64,000 nucleotides of DNA from NCBI RefSeq assembly GCF_001623075.1, contig NZ_LMCF01000048.1, positions 1 to 64,000 of the forward strand, read 5' to 3'. The position numbers were made by a program, and so were the translations under genes. Below are positions 49,858-60,068 of this stretch, one piece after another (within the stretch, counting starts at the first letter, position 1; each line of letters begins with the position of its first letter). The notes under the pieces were generated by a model. That model had not been told where the DNA came from, searched no databases, and was given only the letters and a program-made list of their open reading frames with translations. The DNA comes from Pseudovibrio sp. Ad37 (GTDB lineage Bacteria > Pseudomonadota > Alphaproteobacteria > Rhizobiales > Stappiaceae).

Positions 49858-50664
49858 ATGACAAGCAATACTGGCAAAACCACGCCGCAGAGCGTGGCTG
49901 CTGATAAAAGAACCATTGTCGGAATTTTGGCGAATTCCTCTGAAGATGCGGGCCTTGGAACGCAAACCATTGATGATAAGTACCTGACAGCCGCATTACA
50001 GGCTGTTGGGGCAATCCCTCTCATCATCCCAACGCTCTTGAAGGACGCAGAACTGACCCATGTGCTGTCCTTGGTTGACGGGCTCATTCTGACAGGTGAT
50101 GCCTCCAACATTCAGCCGGCCTATTACAACAATGACGGCACCTCTGAGAGCCATGGCCCTTTTGACGACAAACGCGACACCTCTGCATTTGTGCTGATCC
50201 GTGCCGCTTTTGAAAATGACCTGCCACTGCTTGGAATTTGCCGCGGCATGCAGGAAATGAATGTGGCTTTCGGCGGCACCATCCGAAATGACCTTTATGC
50301 GAACCATGAGTTTTCGCTGCACCACCCTATCGACTACACGCTGCCACCAAAACAAAGATACGGGGCAGCTCATCAGCTCATCCTTGAGGAGGATGGACTG
50401 CTGAACTCTATCCTTGGTGAAGGCGACCATCAGGTAAACTCTCTGCACGAACAAGCGGTTGAGACGCTTGGAGACGGGCTGGTGCTTGATGCTCTTTCTG
50501 AGGACGGCGTGATTGAAGCCTTTCATCATCCAGACAAAGCGTTCTTCCTTGGCATTCAGTGGCATGCGGAATTTGAAGCCGTGAGTAATCCCGTTTCCAC
50601 CCGCATTTTTGCGGCCTTTTCTAAGGCCATGCAGAGCATAGAAGATGTGAAGGCGTTCCTGTAA
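49858..50664 (+). CDS. C26-family gamma-glutamyl hydrolase/amidotransferase (PuuD-like)
   Basis: A 268-residue class I glutamine-amidotransferase-fold hydrolase. The nucleophile Cys128 lies in LGICRGMQEMN, and the catalytic His-x-Glu in IQWHAEFE about residue 240. PuuD-type enzymes split gamma-glutamyl-GABA; related members cut gamma-glutamyl amino acids. It ends the three-gene ABC set, 67 bases after the permease, which suggests hydrolysis of an imported gamma-glutamyl compound. No puuABC homologues are in view. Confidence 0.88.
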   Translation: MTSNTGKTTPQSVAADKRTIVGILANSSEDAGLGTQTIDDKYLTAALQAVGAIPLIIPTLLKDAELTHVLSLVDGLILTGDASNIQPAYYNNDGTSESHGPFDDKRDTSAFVLIRAAFENDLPLLGICRGMQEMNVAFGGTIRNDLYANHEFSLHHPIDYTLPPKQRYGAAHQLILEEDGLLNSILGEGDHQVNSLHEQAVETLGDGLVLDALSEDGVIEAFHHPDKAFFLGIQWHAEFEAVSNPVSTRIFAAFSKAMQSIEDVKAFL

Positions 50665-50784
50665 TTCTTCTCAATTCAAAACGAATTGCAGCTATTTACC
50701 TAGGAAAATTCGAACCAATCTCAACTAAGTGTCCTCTGATTATTCAATGGTTCCGCTGAGTGGTTGAGACAGGGTTGTATCATT

Positions 50785-51342
50785 GTGAAAAGGTTCATTG
50801 ATGAATGGAAAGGCTATTTTGGAGACCTCCCTCCCTATAGCCATTACCTCCGTGATGTACTGCCCGAAAGGTGGGTCAGGTTCCATGCACTGCCGGATAC
50901 AAGACGATACGCAGAAACGCCGGAAGAAGCCGCAATTGTCTTTAACAGAGGCAGAGTATTGGCCAATCGGATTTTAAAGGAGGGGCAGAATTGCCTCTTC
51001 ATCTCGTATTTCCCGAATTTCGATAAGTATCCTCTCCCTTACAGTCACAAGCTTCTTGATCAGTTTCGTCTGAAATACTGGTTCAAATGGAAGTATGAGG
51101 ATGACCCATGGGGCGAAGAGGAAACCATAGGCTTTTACGGCAACGAGGTGCGCTGGTTTCCTGAGGTCTATCGCGAAGCCCTAAAAGATGCAGCACAGGA
51201 TGAAGAGCGTTTTCTACTCATGAACCGGGAAACATCGCGCATATTTGCACCCTATGACGGCGGCTTCGATTGCTTCATGCAAAATGCAGAAGAAGTTGCC
51301 CGCCTTAAATGTGAGTTTGCAGAATGGCTTTCTCCTTGCTGA
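50785..51342 (+). CDS. DUF3885 family protein
   Basis: About 185 residues, rich in aromatic residues. The C-terminal block (PEVYREALKDAAQDEERFLL and IFAPYDGGFDCF) is the DUF3885 signature. Function unknown; such genes often occur singly and are frequent among immunity-like or orphan genes. The start may be GTG 50785 (AGGG upstream) or TTG 50764. No operon partner. Confidence 0.75.
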   Translation: MKRFIDEWKGYFGDLPPYSHYLRDVLPERWVRFHALPDTRRYAETPEEAAIVFNRGRVLANRILKEGQNCLFISYFPNFDKYPLPYSHKLLDQFRLKYWFKWKYEDDPWGEEETIGFYGNEVRWFPEVYREALKDAAQDEERFLLMNRETSRIFAPYDGGFDCFMQNAEEVARLKCEFAEWLSPC

Positions 51343-51485
51343 TGTTGCGAAGCCAAAAAATCTCACACTGAGTAATAAAGCGTCATCCTGAATTGACCAT
51401 CTCCAACAACTGGTATGCTTGGGCAGGCGGAGTGTGGCCAAAGCGGAACTTGACGAACTGCCGTTAAGGTGTTCACAGTCCAGCT

Positions 51486-52157
51486 ATGATTTCTGCAGTA
51501 ATATTTGATCTTGATGAAACGCTTTTTGCTCGCACGTCTTCATTGAAGGCGTTCGCAGAAGACCAGTTAAACAACCAGTACCCGAACGTGTTCCCGACTC
51601 CTTCTCATGTCGTGGCTCGTTTGTTGGAGCTCGACAATCGCGGGAAGTCGTCAAAATATAAAGTGTACCAAACGCTATTCAAAGAGTTTGGAATAGACGA
51701 CCAAAATCTCGCAGCTGAGTTATACGATCACTACATGCGAAACGCATGGCGATTTGCGATGCCGTTTGAGGGGCTTAACGAGGCGTTTAGTGAAATCAGG
51801 GCCTTGGGTGCAAAAATCGGAATTGTCACTAACGGAAGGACCGACATACAGTTGAGGTCTCTTCTGGCTCTAAATTTGGACCGGCTCGCCGACGACTACA
51901 TTATCTCAGAGGCGGTTGGGTTGCGAAAACCAGATGCGAAGATTTTTCAACTTGCAGCTGGAAATCTATCAGTTCGGACTGAGGATTGCGTCTTTGTTGG
52001 CGACTCTCCAACGGCTGATGTTTCCGGGGCCCAAACAGTTGGAATGAAATCCGTTTGGTTTCCGAATGGTGCTATCTGGCCCAAAGATCTTCCCATACGA
52101 GCTGTTGCAGAAATACAGTCTTTGTCAGAGTTAATTGGAGTATTGAAGGCTTTTTGA
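51486..52157 (+). CDS. HAD-superfamily hydrolase
   Basis: A 223-residue phosphatase-like protein with the four HAD motifs: FDLDET (residues 7-12, nucleophile Asp), TNG (about 119), the Lys in LRKPDAK and GDSPTADVSGA. The cap is of the C1 helical type, giving a YjjG/phosphoglycolate-phosphatase-like layout. Length normal. Stands alone; substrate unknown. Confidence 0.86.
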   Translation: MISAVIFDLDETLFARTSSLKAFAEDQLNNQYPNVFPTPSHVVARLLELDNRGKSSKYKVYQTLFKEFGIDDQNLAAELYDHYMRNAWRFAMPFEGLNEAFSEIRALGAKIGIVTNGRTDIQLRSLLALNLDRLADDYIISEAVGLRKPDAKIFQLAAGNLSVRTEDCVFVGDSPTADVSGAQTVGMKSVWFPNGAIWPKDLPIRAVAEIQSLSELIGVLKAF

Positions 52158-52291
52158 ATATCAGCTCGGGTCTTTCGGCATACCGAACAGGCGATTTTGG
52201 CTGTTCGGAGGCTTTTGAGTATGAAAGTTTATTACTTTCTCATAGCAGGCCTGATCTATAGTGCTGCGCAAGGGACCGCGCGATTGGACAT

Positions 52292-53185
52292 ATGAAGTTT
52301 ATTGAAGCCGGGGTGCTAAACGTCGCCTATATGGATGTTGGGCCGAAATCAGGTGTTCCAGCTGTTCTGCTTCATGGCTTTCCGTATGACGTGCGCAGCT
52401 ATGACGAAGTCTCCGTTATCCTCGCCAATCGCGGTTTTCGATGTATCATCCCTTACTTGCGTGGCTACGGGCCAACCCAATATCTGTCTCCGCAAACGCC
52501 GCGCTCCGGTCAGCAAGGCGCATTGGCCTTTGATCTGCGGTCACTGATGGTGGCTTTGGAGCTGCCGCAGGCGATTGTTGCGGGCTATGACTGGGGTGGC
52601 CGGGCAGCTTGTATCGCCGCAGCCCTCTGGCCGGAAAAGGCGAGGGGGCTTGTGAGTGGCGGGGTGGCCTACAACATCCAGAACATCCCTGCAGCCTACC
52701 GACCTGCCTCGCCTGAGGAGGAACAGCTCTGGTGGTATCAGTACTATTTCCAGAGTGAACGTGGCCGCAATGGCCTGACTGAGAACCGCGAAGAGCTGAC
52801 AAAAATGCTCTGGCAGCAATGGTCACCCACCTGGGAGTTTTCTCGCCGAACCTTCCGCGAAACCGCCGAGAGCTTTGACAATCCTGATTTCGTTGAGACT
52901 GTCATCCACTCCTACAGACACCGTTTTGGGTTGGTTGAGGGAGATCCCGCTTTTGAGAAGATCGAGGTTCTGCTCACCGCACAGCCGAAGATCAATGTGC
53001 CAGCCATTGCATTGCTTGGTGCCAATGATGGCGTAAGCCCACCGTGGCACAACAAAGGGCACGAAACAAACTTCAACGGATATTATGAGGCGCGTCTCGT
53101 CGAGGGTACAGGACATAACCTGCCGCAAGAAAACCCCGAGGCCTTTGCCGCAGCAATTATTGAAATTGCTGACAAAACAGAATAG
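52292..53185 (+). CDS. Alpha/beta-hydrolase (epoxide hydrolase/dehalogenase-like)
   Basis: A 297-residue alpha/beta-hydrolase. The oxyanion motif HGFP is at residues 28-31 and the nucleophile elbow GYDWGG has Asp100 rather than Ser, as in epoxide hydrolases and haloalkane dehalogenases. The catalytic His lies in GTGHNLPQE near the C-terminus. Stands between a HAD gene and convergent pobA; no pathway link is evident. Confidence 0.87.
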   Translation: MKFIEAGVLNVAYMDVGPKSGVPAVLLHGFPYDVRSYDEVSVILANRGFRCIIPYLRGYGPTQYLSPQTPRSGQQGALAFDLRSLMVALELPQAIVAGYDWGGRAACIAAALWPEKARGLVSGGVAYNIQNIPAAYRPASPEEEQLWWYQYYFQSERGRNGLTENREELTKMLWQQWSPTWEFSRRTFRETAESFDNPDFVETVIHSYRHRFGLVEGDPAFEKIEVLLTAQPKINVPAIALLGANDGVSPPWHNKGHETNFNGYYEARLVEGTGHNLPQENPEAFAAAIIEIADKTE

Positions 53186-53240
53186 TCAGCCGCGTTCACG
53201 TGGTGGGGGGAGAGGGAAGGGCCTCTCTCCAATCGCTGGA

Positions 53241-54458
53241 TTAAGCGGCTGACAGGGTCAGCGCGTCCAGCTCTTCAAACGGCAAGCCTACATACTCTTC
53301 TGCCAGCGCTCTTTGCTGGGTCTCGTTTTGCAGCAGAAGCTCATAGCTGTTCTGCTGGATTTTAGCATCGAACCCGTTCATGTCCGGGAAGACGTGCATC
53401 AACTGCGTCATCCGCCACGAGAAACTCTCAGAGCTCCACACACGGCGTAGAGCTAGCTCGGAATAACGCTCCAGATGAGTGGATTGATTGCTCTTGATCT
53501 GCTCAATCAATCCGCGTGAGAGATAGAACACATCAGAGGCTGCGAGATTGAGCCCCTTCGCTCCGGTTGGTGGCACAATGTGAGCAGCATCGCCTGCGAG
53601 GAACATACGTCCGTATTGCATTGGCTCAGCCACGAAGCTGCGGAGTGGTGCGATGGATTTTTCAATAGAGGGTCCGGTGACGATATCTGACGCCACATCC
53701 GCAGGGAAACGGGCGATCAGCTCTTCCCAGAACCGCTCATCGGACCAGTCCATAACGCTGTCTGTCAACGGGCACTGAATGTAATAGCGGCTGAGCAGGC
53801 GGTTTCGCTGCGAAGCAAGTGCAAACCCACGTTCATGATAGGCATAGACCAAATCCGGCAGGGGTGGCACTTCTGCCATGATGCCAAGCCAGCCAAACGG
53901 ATAAGCCCGCTCGTAGGTGCGTAAAATGTCGTCAGGAATGGTCTTGCGGCTGACACCGTGGAAGCCATCGCAGCCAGCAATGTAGTTACAGTCCAGATGA
54001 CAGGTCTGCCCGTCCTTCACGTAGGTCACAGAAGGCTTGTCAGAGGTCACATCATGCAGGGTTACATCAGTTGCTTCGTTGATGATGTTGCCGCCAGCGC
54101 GTTTCCGGGCCTCATACAGATCTTCGGTAATGTCGGTCTGGCCGTAGACCATCATCTCCTTGCCAGTCCATTTGTGCGTATCAATGAAATGACTTTCAAA
54201 GCCCTGCCGCGTAATCCATGAGCCTTTTTTGCTCTTACCATTCTTATCCATACGCTCCGCAAGGCCATAATCGCGGAGCAGTTGGACTGTGCCGGTCTCT
54301 AAAAGACCAGCACGAATGCGAGAGAGAACATAGTCTTTGCTGCGCTGTTCCAGGACAACGCTGTCCACGCCGTTTTCGCTCAGGATGTGAGAGAGTAATA
54401 AACCAGCAGGACCGCCGCCGATAATCGCAACCTGAGTACGATCTCTATGGTGGGTCAT
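53241..54458 (-). CDS. pobA: 4-hydroxybenzoate 3-monooxygenase
   Basis: A 405-residue FAD monooxygenase that converts 4-hydroxybenzoate to protocatechuate with NADPH and O2. The N-terminal IIGGGPAGLLLSHIL, the middle DG-motif (GCDGFHGVSRKTIPD) and the C-terminal FLAGDAAHIVPPTGAKGLNL are all typical of PobA. ATG 54458 has AAGGAA upstream. Length is close to the 394 of the Pseudomonas enzyme. It follows a TRAP transporter gene set on the same strand after 234 bp and feeds the pca operon on the other side of pcaQ. Confidence 0.92.
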   Translation of the reverse strand: MTHHRDRTQVAIIGGGPAGLLLSHILSENGVDSVVLEQRSKDYVLSRIRAGLLETGTVQLLRDYGLAERMDKNGKSKKGSWITRQGFESHFIDTHKWTGKEMMVYGQTDITEDLYEARKRAGGNIINEATDVTLHDVTSDKPSVTYVKDGQTCHLDCNYIAGCDGFHGVSRKTIPDDILRTYERAYPFGWLGIMAEVPPLPDLVYAYHERGFALASQRNRLLSRYYIQCPLTDSVMDWSDERFWEELIARFPADVASDIVTGPSIEKSIAPLRSFVAEPMQYGRMFLAGDAAHIVPPTGAKGLNLAASDVFYLSRGLIEQIKSNQSTHLERYSELALRRVWSSESFSWRMTQLMHVFPDMNGFDAKIQQNSYELLLQNETQQRALAEEYVGLPFEELDALTLSAA

Positions 54459-54692
54459 GAAAAATTCCTTAGGTTCAAAACATCTGGCAGATCGCGGCAA
54501 TGGGGTATGCGCTAAGTCAGAAGTAAAATGGATTGCGAATACACGTTTGAATGGTGTTCAGTGTTGCTGTTTATGATTGATATGTAAAATTGATTTATAG
54601 GCAGAAATTATAGCAAAACTGCTATGTGAGCGCTTTGATCCATTCGGTTGTCTCAGCAATCAGTCCTGCCAAGACAACCTGTTGTTTTGCGT

Positions 54693-56048
54693 TTAGGAAA
54701 GCACTCTGGGCAGCCAAAGGGTTAGCGCTGGGAAGCTCACCAGAATGGCGACACGCACCAGCTCGGCGCCAAAGAATGGCGCAACCCCCTTGAAGGTCTG
54801 GATCATTGGCGTGTCTTTTGCCAAGGCTGAAATCACGAAGACATTCATGCCCACTGGCGGCGTAATCAGCCCAAGCTCGACGACAATCAGCGCCAGAATA
54901 CCGAACCAGATCTTCAGGTCTTCGGTGCTCATGCCATACCCGGCACCATCTGCTCCCTGATACATGCCGCCGTTCAGCTCCATAAGCACAGGCCAGAAGA
55001 ACGGGATGACCAGCAACATCATGGACATGCTGTCCATCAAACAACCAAGCGCAATGAGTGCCAGCAGGATCAGCAGCATCACGGTCATGGGTTCCAAACC
55101 GGAGCCTGCAATCCACGCCGCTGTCTCCTGCGGCAAGCCAATGCGAGACATGAAGATCTTGAGCAGCTCCGCACCCAGCAGGATCAGATAGATCATGCCG
55201 GAAGTCGCTGCTGTCTCCTTCAACGCTTCGATCATATCGCTGAGGGACAGATTGCGCTGGAGCAGTCCAAACAGCATGACGAGAAACACACCCACAGCAG
55301 CTGCTGGTGTTGGATTGTAGAAGCCGAAATAAATGCCGCCGATGACAAGTCCGAAAACGGTCAGTACAGGCAGCACGCCGAGGGAGGCTGCGAGGAACTC
55401 TTCTCGCGTTCCGGCACCACCTGCAGGGCCAGATGAGGGACTGACGAAAACGTAGAGCGCGATCACCGCGAGGAACAAAAGAACGGCCAAAATACCCGGA
55501 ATAAACGCAGCAACGAACATAGTAACGATGTTCGCCTCCACAATCACCGCATAGATGATCAAAACAACGCTTGGAGGGATGAGAATGCCCAGAACTCCGC
55601 CAGCTGCGAGCGTGCCGGTGGCCAAAGCGCCTGAATAATTATAACGCTTCAGCTCTGGCAGAGCGACTTTACCCATGGTTGAGGCGGTCGCGAGTGATGA
55701 TCCGCAAACAGCGCCAAACCCGGCACAGGAGGCAATCGCTGCCATGGCCGTGCCACCCTTCATCCAGCCAAGCCATGCGTTTGCTGCTCTGAACAGGGAC
55801 TGGCTCAAGCCGGTTTTAGAGGCGAGCGCACCCATCAGAATAAACAGCGGAATGACGGAGAGATCATAAATGGCGAACTGACCATACGCCAATGTTTTCA
55901 ACTGACTAAGCAGCAGCATTGGGCCGTTGACGAGCGCAATTCCAATGCCGCCGACAAGGATCATCGCGTAGGCAATCGGGATACGGATGACAATGAGGAA
56001 CACCAGAATGGCGAGGGCTCCAAAGCCCATGAAAAGACTTGCCGCCAT
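54693..56048 (-). CDS. dctM: TRAP transporter large permease (DctM)
   Basis: A 451-residue membrane protein of the DctM family with about 11-12 helices; ASCAGFGAVCGSSLATASTMGKVALPELK and the closing LGLITPPVGMNVFVIS are the family signatures. It imports the solute by sodium symport with DctP and DctQ. Adjacent to pobA and pca genes, so the substrate is probably 4-hydroxybenzoate or another aromatic acid. Its start touches the end of dctQ. Confidence 0.9.
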   Translation of the reverse strand: MAASLFMGFGALAILVFLIVIRIPIAYAMILVGGIGIALVNGPMLLLSQLKTLAYGQFAIYDLSVIPLFILMGALASKTGLSQSLFRAANAWLGWMKGGTAMAAIASCAGFGAVCGSSLATASTMGKVALPELKRYNYSGALATGTLAAGGVLGILIPPSVVLIIYAVIVEANIVTMFVAAFIPGILAVLLFLAVIALYVFVSPSSGPAGGAGTREEFLAASLGVLPVLTVFGLVIGGIYFGFYNPTPAAAVGVFLVMLFGLLQRNLSLSDMIEALKETAATSGMIYLILLGAELLKIFMSRIGLPQETAAWIAGSGLEPMTVMLLILLALIALGCLMDSMSMMLLVIPFFWPVLMELNGGMYQGADGAGYGMSTEDLKIWFGILALIVVELGLITPPVGMNVFVISALAKDTPMIQTFKGVAPFFGAELVRVAILVSFPALTLWLPRVLS

Positions 56049-56560
56049 CAGGTTCTCCGAGTCAGATCTCTGGTGTTTTCACTCAGCGTTATGATTGCTC
56101 CAATGCTCAACAGAAAAAGCGAAATCAAAACAGGCACATACGCATACCAAACGGGAATCTGCAAAATTGCGGTGGTGTAATCGTATTCCCTTTGATCAGA
56201 CATACCATGGTACATCCGCCACAACAGCAGCAACCCAAACCCAAACGCAATCAGTGATGCGATCAACGCCAGAAACGCTTTCAAACGAGGTCCAGCCTTA
56301 CTGGTAAATATGTCCGCTGTGACATTGGCATCAGTGATCTGACAGAAGGGCAGGAAGGAAAAGACTGCAATAGCAACGCCGATCTCAGTGAGCTCGAAAT
56401 CTCCGGGAAAGGGAGCTGCCCATATGTTGCCAAGGGTGGAGTAGATGTTTATCGCGACCACCGCCAGCAGAACCACGCCGCCGGTAAGTGCCCATGCTAC
56501 AATAAGTTTTTCGAATGCACCGGCAATGCCGGTGCGTCCGAGTTTTTGAAAGGCGCCCAT
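56048..56560 (-). CDS. dctQ: TRAP transporter small permease (DctQ)
   Basis: A 170-residue protein with four helices and the DctQ pattern (WAAPFPGDFELTEIGVAIAVFSFLP, with the conserved acidic Glu-Leu-Thr-Glu turn in helix 2 and CQITDANVTAD). It forms the membrane complex with DctM. It abuts dctM by one base and follows dctP after two bases, so the three are co-translated. Confidence 0.87.
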   Translation of the reverse strand: MGAFQKLGRTGIAGAFEKLIVAWALTGGVVLLAVVAINIYSTLGNIWAAPFPGDFELTEIGVAIAVFSFLPFCQITDANVTADIFTSKAGPRLKAFLALIASLIAFGFGLLLLWRMYHGMSDQREYDYTTAILQIPVWYAYVPVLISLFLLSIGAIITLSENTRDLTRRT

Positions 56561-56562
56561 AG

Positions 56563-57597
56563 CTACTCGCTGTGCTTGGAAATCAATGCCTGTGCTTTTG
56601 CAACAATCGCGTTGCCATCAATGCCTTTTTTGGCGACTTCTGAGGTCCATTTGTCAACGACCGGAGCCAGAGCTTCTCTAAAGACAGCTGTTTCTTCTTC
56701 AGAAAGAGTGATGTGTTTGTTGCCTGACTTTACAGCGAGGCCGATGCCAAAGTCATCTGTCGCACGCCAAACTTCACCAACCTTTGCCCACCATTCAGGA
56801 CCAGATGCATCGCGGAAAGCTTTCTGAATGTCTTCAGGCAACCCTTCCCAGCGCTCTTTGTTCATGGAAACCTGGAAGACAGAAGTACCAAAGCGCGCTT
56901 TGCCAGCACCTTCGATCTGATACTCGGTCTGTTCCTGAATTTTCAGCGGTGGAATGATTTCCCAAGGAATAAACGCCGCATCAATCACGCCTTTTTGCAA
57001 AGCTGTCGGCAGCTCAGGAACCGGCATCGCTGCAGGAGACGCGCCAAGCGCTTCAATAACCCATGCACCGGTACGCGATGGCGTACGAATGCGCATACCT
57101 GCCATATCAGCCGGACTGCGGACTTCCTTGTCGCGTGTGTGAAGGCCTGCACCTGCATGTACGTGCAGGAACATGACTTCCAAGCCCTTGTATTCAACTT
57201 CAAGATCGCTCTTGAACATGTCGTACAGTGCAAGGTTTGCCGCGCGTGGATCATCCAGGAATACGAACGGTAGTTCCATCACTTCAGTGCGTGGAAACAA
57301 GCCCGGTGTGTAACCGTTCAGGGTCCAGACGAGATCAACAACGCCGTCACGAACCTGGTTGACCAGCTCTGGTGGGCGACCGCCAAGTGACATGGACGGG
57401 TAAATCTCGATTTTGACCTGGCCGCCGGAATTCTCTTCAACGGCCTTTGCCCATGGTTCCAGCATTTTGGTCTGCGCTGGCGCTTTGGGGCTTAGAAAGT
57501 GGTGGAGCTTAAATGTGTATTCTGCTGCACCTGCCATGGAAACACTGGCAAGCAAAAGTGCCGTAGAAGCGCAGAAGCCTTTGAAATTACCAAACAT
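56563..57597 (-). CDS. dctP: TRAP transporter solute-binding protein (DctP family)
   Basis: A 344-residue exported receptor: signal peptide of about 24 residues (ASTALLLASVSMAGAA), then a DctP fold with TFKLHHFLSPKAPAQTKML, GLGL-like LHVHAGAGLHTRDKEVRSPADM and the conserved Arg in MRIRTPSRTG that binds the carboxylate of the ligand. ATG 57597 has GGAGGG upstream. It leads the dctPQM-pobA strand, so the ligand is probably 4-hydroxybenzoate or another aromatic carboxylate (inference). Confidence 0.88.
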   Translation of the reverse strand: MFGNFKGFCASTALLLASVSMAGAAEYTFKLHHFLSPKAPAQTKMLEPWAKAVEENSGGQVKIEIYPSMSLGGRPPELVNQVRDGVVDLVWTLNGYTPGLFPRTEVMELPFVFLDDPRAANLALYDMFKSDLEVEYKGLEVMFLHVHAGAGLHTRDKEVRSPADMAGMRIRTPSRTGAWVIEALGASPAAMPVPELPTALQKGVIDAAFIPWEIIPPLKIQEQTEYQIEGAGKARFGTSVFQVSMNKERWEGLPEDIQKAFRDASGPEWWAKVGEVWRATDDFGIGLAVKSGNKHITLSEEETAVFREALAPVVDKWTSEVAKKGIDGNAIVAKAQALISKHSE

Positions 57598-57845
57598 AAG
57601 TATGTGACCCTCCTGAAGAATGGTCGAAACCAGACAAGCCTTCCTGATCCTGCTACTTGGGGCAGTCTCATCTCCCTAAGGCCGTCAAATTCTTAATCAC
57701 GATCCGGATGATCCGCCAAGGGAATTCTTAGGAATCACCACTGTGAAATCGGAGAATTACATATACTTTTCAAAATGAATAATGAAAAATACCGTGCTTC
57801 TCATGCCGTATTGGGTATCAATATGCACCCTGAATTTGCTCTGAC

Positions 57846-58784
57846 TTAGTGAGCTGGAGCACGAACTTCCTCTTGCTCGCTCAATCCCATAATGATCTCG
57901 GCAAAGCATTGGGCCGCTGTATCCAGCGTTTCGCCAGCGCGCATGTTGAGGCCAACAGAGCCGACCGTCGCACGGGTATCAATCGGCAACTCCACGAACT
58001 GGCCGCTTTCAATCTCGCGCGCAATCACACCGCGCGAAATGATCCAGATCGCGTTGTATTCCTGTGTGAAGGCTCTGCCGAATGAGTCCGAGACGGTTTC
58101 GATTGCCTGCTCTGGTTCAGGAATGCCGTGTTCAATGAAAAGCCGATCGACGAACGGGCGAATAATTGAGGCTGCAGAAGGGATTAGCACCGGATGAGCA
58201 TCCAGCTCATTCACGCTGATCTGCGGTTTTCCTGCGAGGGGATGGTTCTTGTCGACGGCAAAAACGACACGCTCGCGATAATGCGGTTCGAACACCAATC
58301 CCTGCATGTTCTCTGGTGCTGGCAGGCGGCCCATAACAAGATCCAGCTCACCATTTCTCAGTTGATCCAGCAAAACGTGGTTTTCTCCGGTTACGATGTG
58401 AAGACGGTTTCGCAACCCTGTATCAAGGAAAGCCTTAACGGCCTGCGGAATGAGTGATGCAGCCACTGTGGGCAGAGCGCCAATGCGGACCATCGGGCCG
58501 TCGCTATAGTTGAGCTGAGTTAATGCATTGATGCCGTTACGGGCAGCGGCAAGACTGGTGCCTGCATGACGCAGGAACACCTCACCGTAATGGGTGATGC
58601 GGATTCCGCGCCCGTCTTTTTCAATCAGAGGCTGCCCGCATATTTCTTCCAATTCGCGAATAGTACGGGTGACAGCTGGCTGTGTGAGATGAAGCACCTC
58701 CGCAGCGCGGCTCACGCTGTTTTGGCGAGACACTTCAACAAATGCTTCTAAATGCCTGAGCTTTAATCTGCGCAAATTATTCAT
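57846..58784 (-). CDS. pcaQ: PcaQ-like LysR regulator of the pca operon
   Basis: A 312-residue LysR regulator whose N-terminal helices (LRRLKLRHLEAFVEVSRQNSV, then LTQPAVTRTIRELEEICG) match PcaQ/PcaR-like activators of alphaproteobacteria. The effector domain of about 200 residues follows (LVMGRLPAPENMQGLVFEP). ATG 58784 is chosen over a start 20 codons upstream because the family begins at the MNNLRRLKLRHL segment. Divergent from the pca operon across 83 bp; PcaQ normally activates such operons in response to 3-carboxy-muconate or related acids. Confidence 0.85.
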   Translation of the reverse strand: MNNLRRLKLRHLEAFVEVSRQNSVSRAAEVLHLTQPAVTRTIRELEEICGQPLIEKDGRGIRITHYGEVFLRHAGTSLAAARNGINALTQLNYSDGPMVRIGALPTVAASLIPQAVKAFLDTGLRNRLHIVTGENHVLLDQLRNGELDLVMGRLPAPENMQGLVFEPHYRERVVFAVDKNHPLAGKPQISVNELDAHPVLIPSAASIIRPFVDRLFIEHGIPEPEQAIETVSDSFGRAFTQEYNAIWIISRGVIAREIESGQFVELPIDTRATVGSVGLNMRAGETLDTAAQCFAEIIMGLSEQEEVRAPAH

Positions 58785-58867
58785 AACAATCTCAATATGA
58801 TTAATCTGGATAATATCATTATTCATTTTGAAACAGACATGCAATTGATCCGTTTAGGGGGATGTGC

Positions 58868-60067
58868 ATGCACTTCATAGAATTAAACTCTACTACGCTT
58901 CACTTCAGTAAGACCAATTCAGAGTCAGCAGCACCAGCGCTTGTTCTGATTAATTCATTGGGAACAGACTTTCGCATTTGGGATGAATTTCTGGTTCATC
59001 TCGGGCATCAAGGCGAAATTCTAACCTATGACAAACGTGGGCATGGTCTGTCTGATGTTGGCAATGAGCGGTATTCGATTGACTTGCATATGCGTGACCT
59101 CGCAGCGCTTATGGACAGCCAGTCCATCAGGAATGCAGTGATTTGCGGTGTATCTGTAGGGGGCATGATCGCAATGGCACTGCAGGCCGCTCGGCCTGAT
59201 CTGGTGAGTGGACTGATCCTGTGTGACACCGCACCGCGCATCGGTGACGCACAGACGTGGCAAGAGCGTATCAACACGATTGAGGCCAACGGGATAGAGG
59301 GGATCGCTGATACAGTGATGTCTCGTTGGTTCTCAGCTGGCTTTCAGGCAGATTTTCCAGAAGCGGTTGCAGGATATCGCAATCTTTTGTGCCGAACACC
59401 TTTGGACGGATACATCGGCACATGTGCAGCTATTCGGGATGCTGATCTGACCTGTCAGGCCGCACAGATTGACGTGCCTGTTCTTTGTGTTGCTGGTGAA
59501 GACGACCAGTCAACACCACCGGAACTGGTTGAGGAGATGGCTAACCTCATTCCGAACGCTAAATATGAGCGGGTGGGAAGCTGCGGACACCTGCCTAGTT
59601 TGGAGCAGCCTGAGTATCTGGCGCATCTGGTTCGGCAGGCAATTTCTCGATGGCCGAACAGGATTGATCAGCGAGAGCTGCGACAAAGCGAAATTTACAA
59701 ACAAGGCATGCAGACACGGCGCAGGGTGTTGGGCGACACCCACGTGAATGCTGCTGAGGTTCAAAAGAACAGTTTTGACGCACCTTTTCAGGAGCTTATC
59801 ACCGAAGCTGCTTGGGGGCATGTGTGGTCGCGGCACAACTGGACATTGCGAGAACGGTCCATTGTAACTATTGCGCTTCTCGCTGCGTTAGGGCACCTAG
59901 ATGAGGTGGCCATGCATGTGCGGGCCGCAAGAAACACCGGGGCAACACGGGAAGATATAAGTGAAGCTCTGCTGCACACCGCAATTTATGCCGGTGTACC
60001 AGCCGCAAACAGCGCCATCAAAGTCGTCAAAAATGTTTTCGCGCAACTTGATGCGTCAGGGGAGTGA
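58868..60067 (+). CDS. pcaL: 3-oxoadipate enol-lactonase/4-carboxymuconolactone decarboxylase fusion
   Basis: A 399-residue fusion of two pca enzymes. Residues 1-about 265 are an alpha/beta-hydrolase (PcaD) with the nucleophile Ser96 in CGVSVGG and a C-terminal His region [10 protein letters not shown]. Residues about 275-395 are a carboxymuconolactone decarboxylase (PcaC) with [27 protein letters not shown] and ADVA-like [13 protein letters not shown]. It handles two successive steps from carboxymuconolactone to 3-oxoadipate. ATG 58868 has AGGGGG six bases upstream; an ATG two codons earlier has none. The next gene starts one base after its stop. Confidence 0.9.
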   Translation: MHFIELNSTTLHFSKTNSESAAPALVLINSLGTDFRIWDEFLVHLGHQGEILTYDKRGHGLSDVGNERYSIDLHMRDLAALMDSQSIRNAVICGVSVGGMIAMALQAARPDLVSGLILCDTAPRIGDAQTWQERINTIEANGIEGIADTVMSRWFSAGFQADFPEAVAGYRNLLCRTPLDGYIGTCAAIRDADLTCQAAQIDVPVLCVAGEDDQSTPPELVEEMANLIPNAKYERVGSCGHLPSLEQPEYLAHLVRQAISRWPNRIDQRELRQSEIYKQGMQTRRRVLGDTHVNAAEVQKNSFDAPFQELITEAAWGHVWSRHNWTLRERSIVTIALLAALGHLDEVAMHVRAARNTGATREDISEALLHTAIYAGVPAANSAIKVVKNVFAQLDASGE

Positions 60068-60068
60068 G

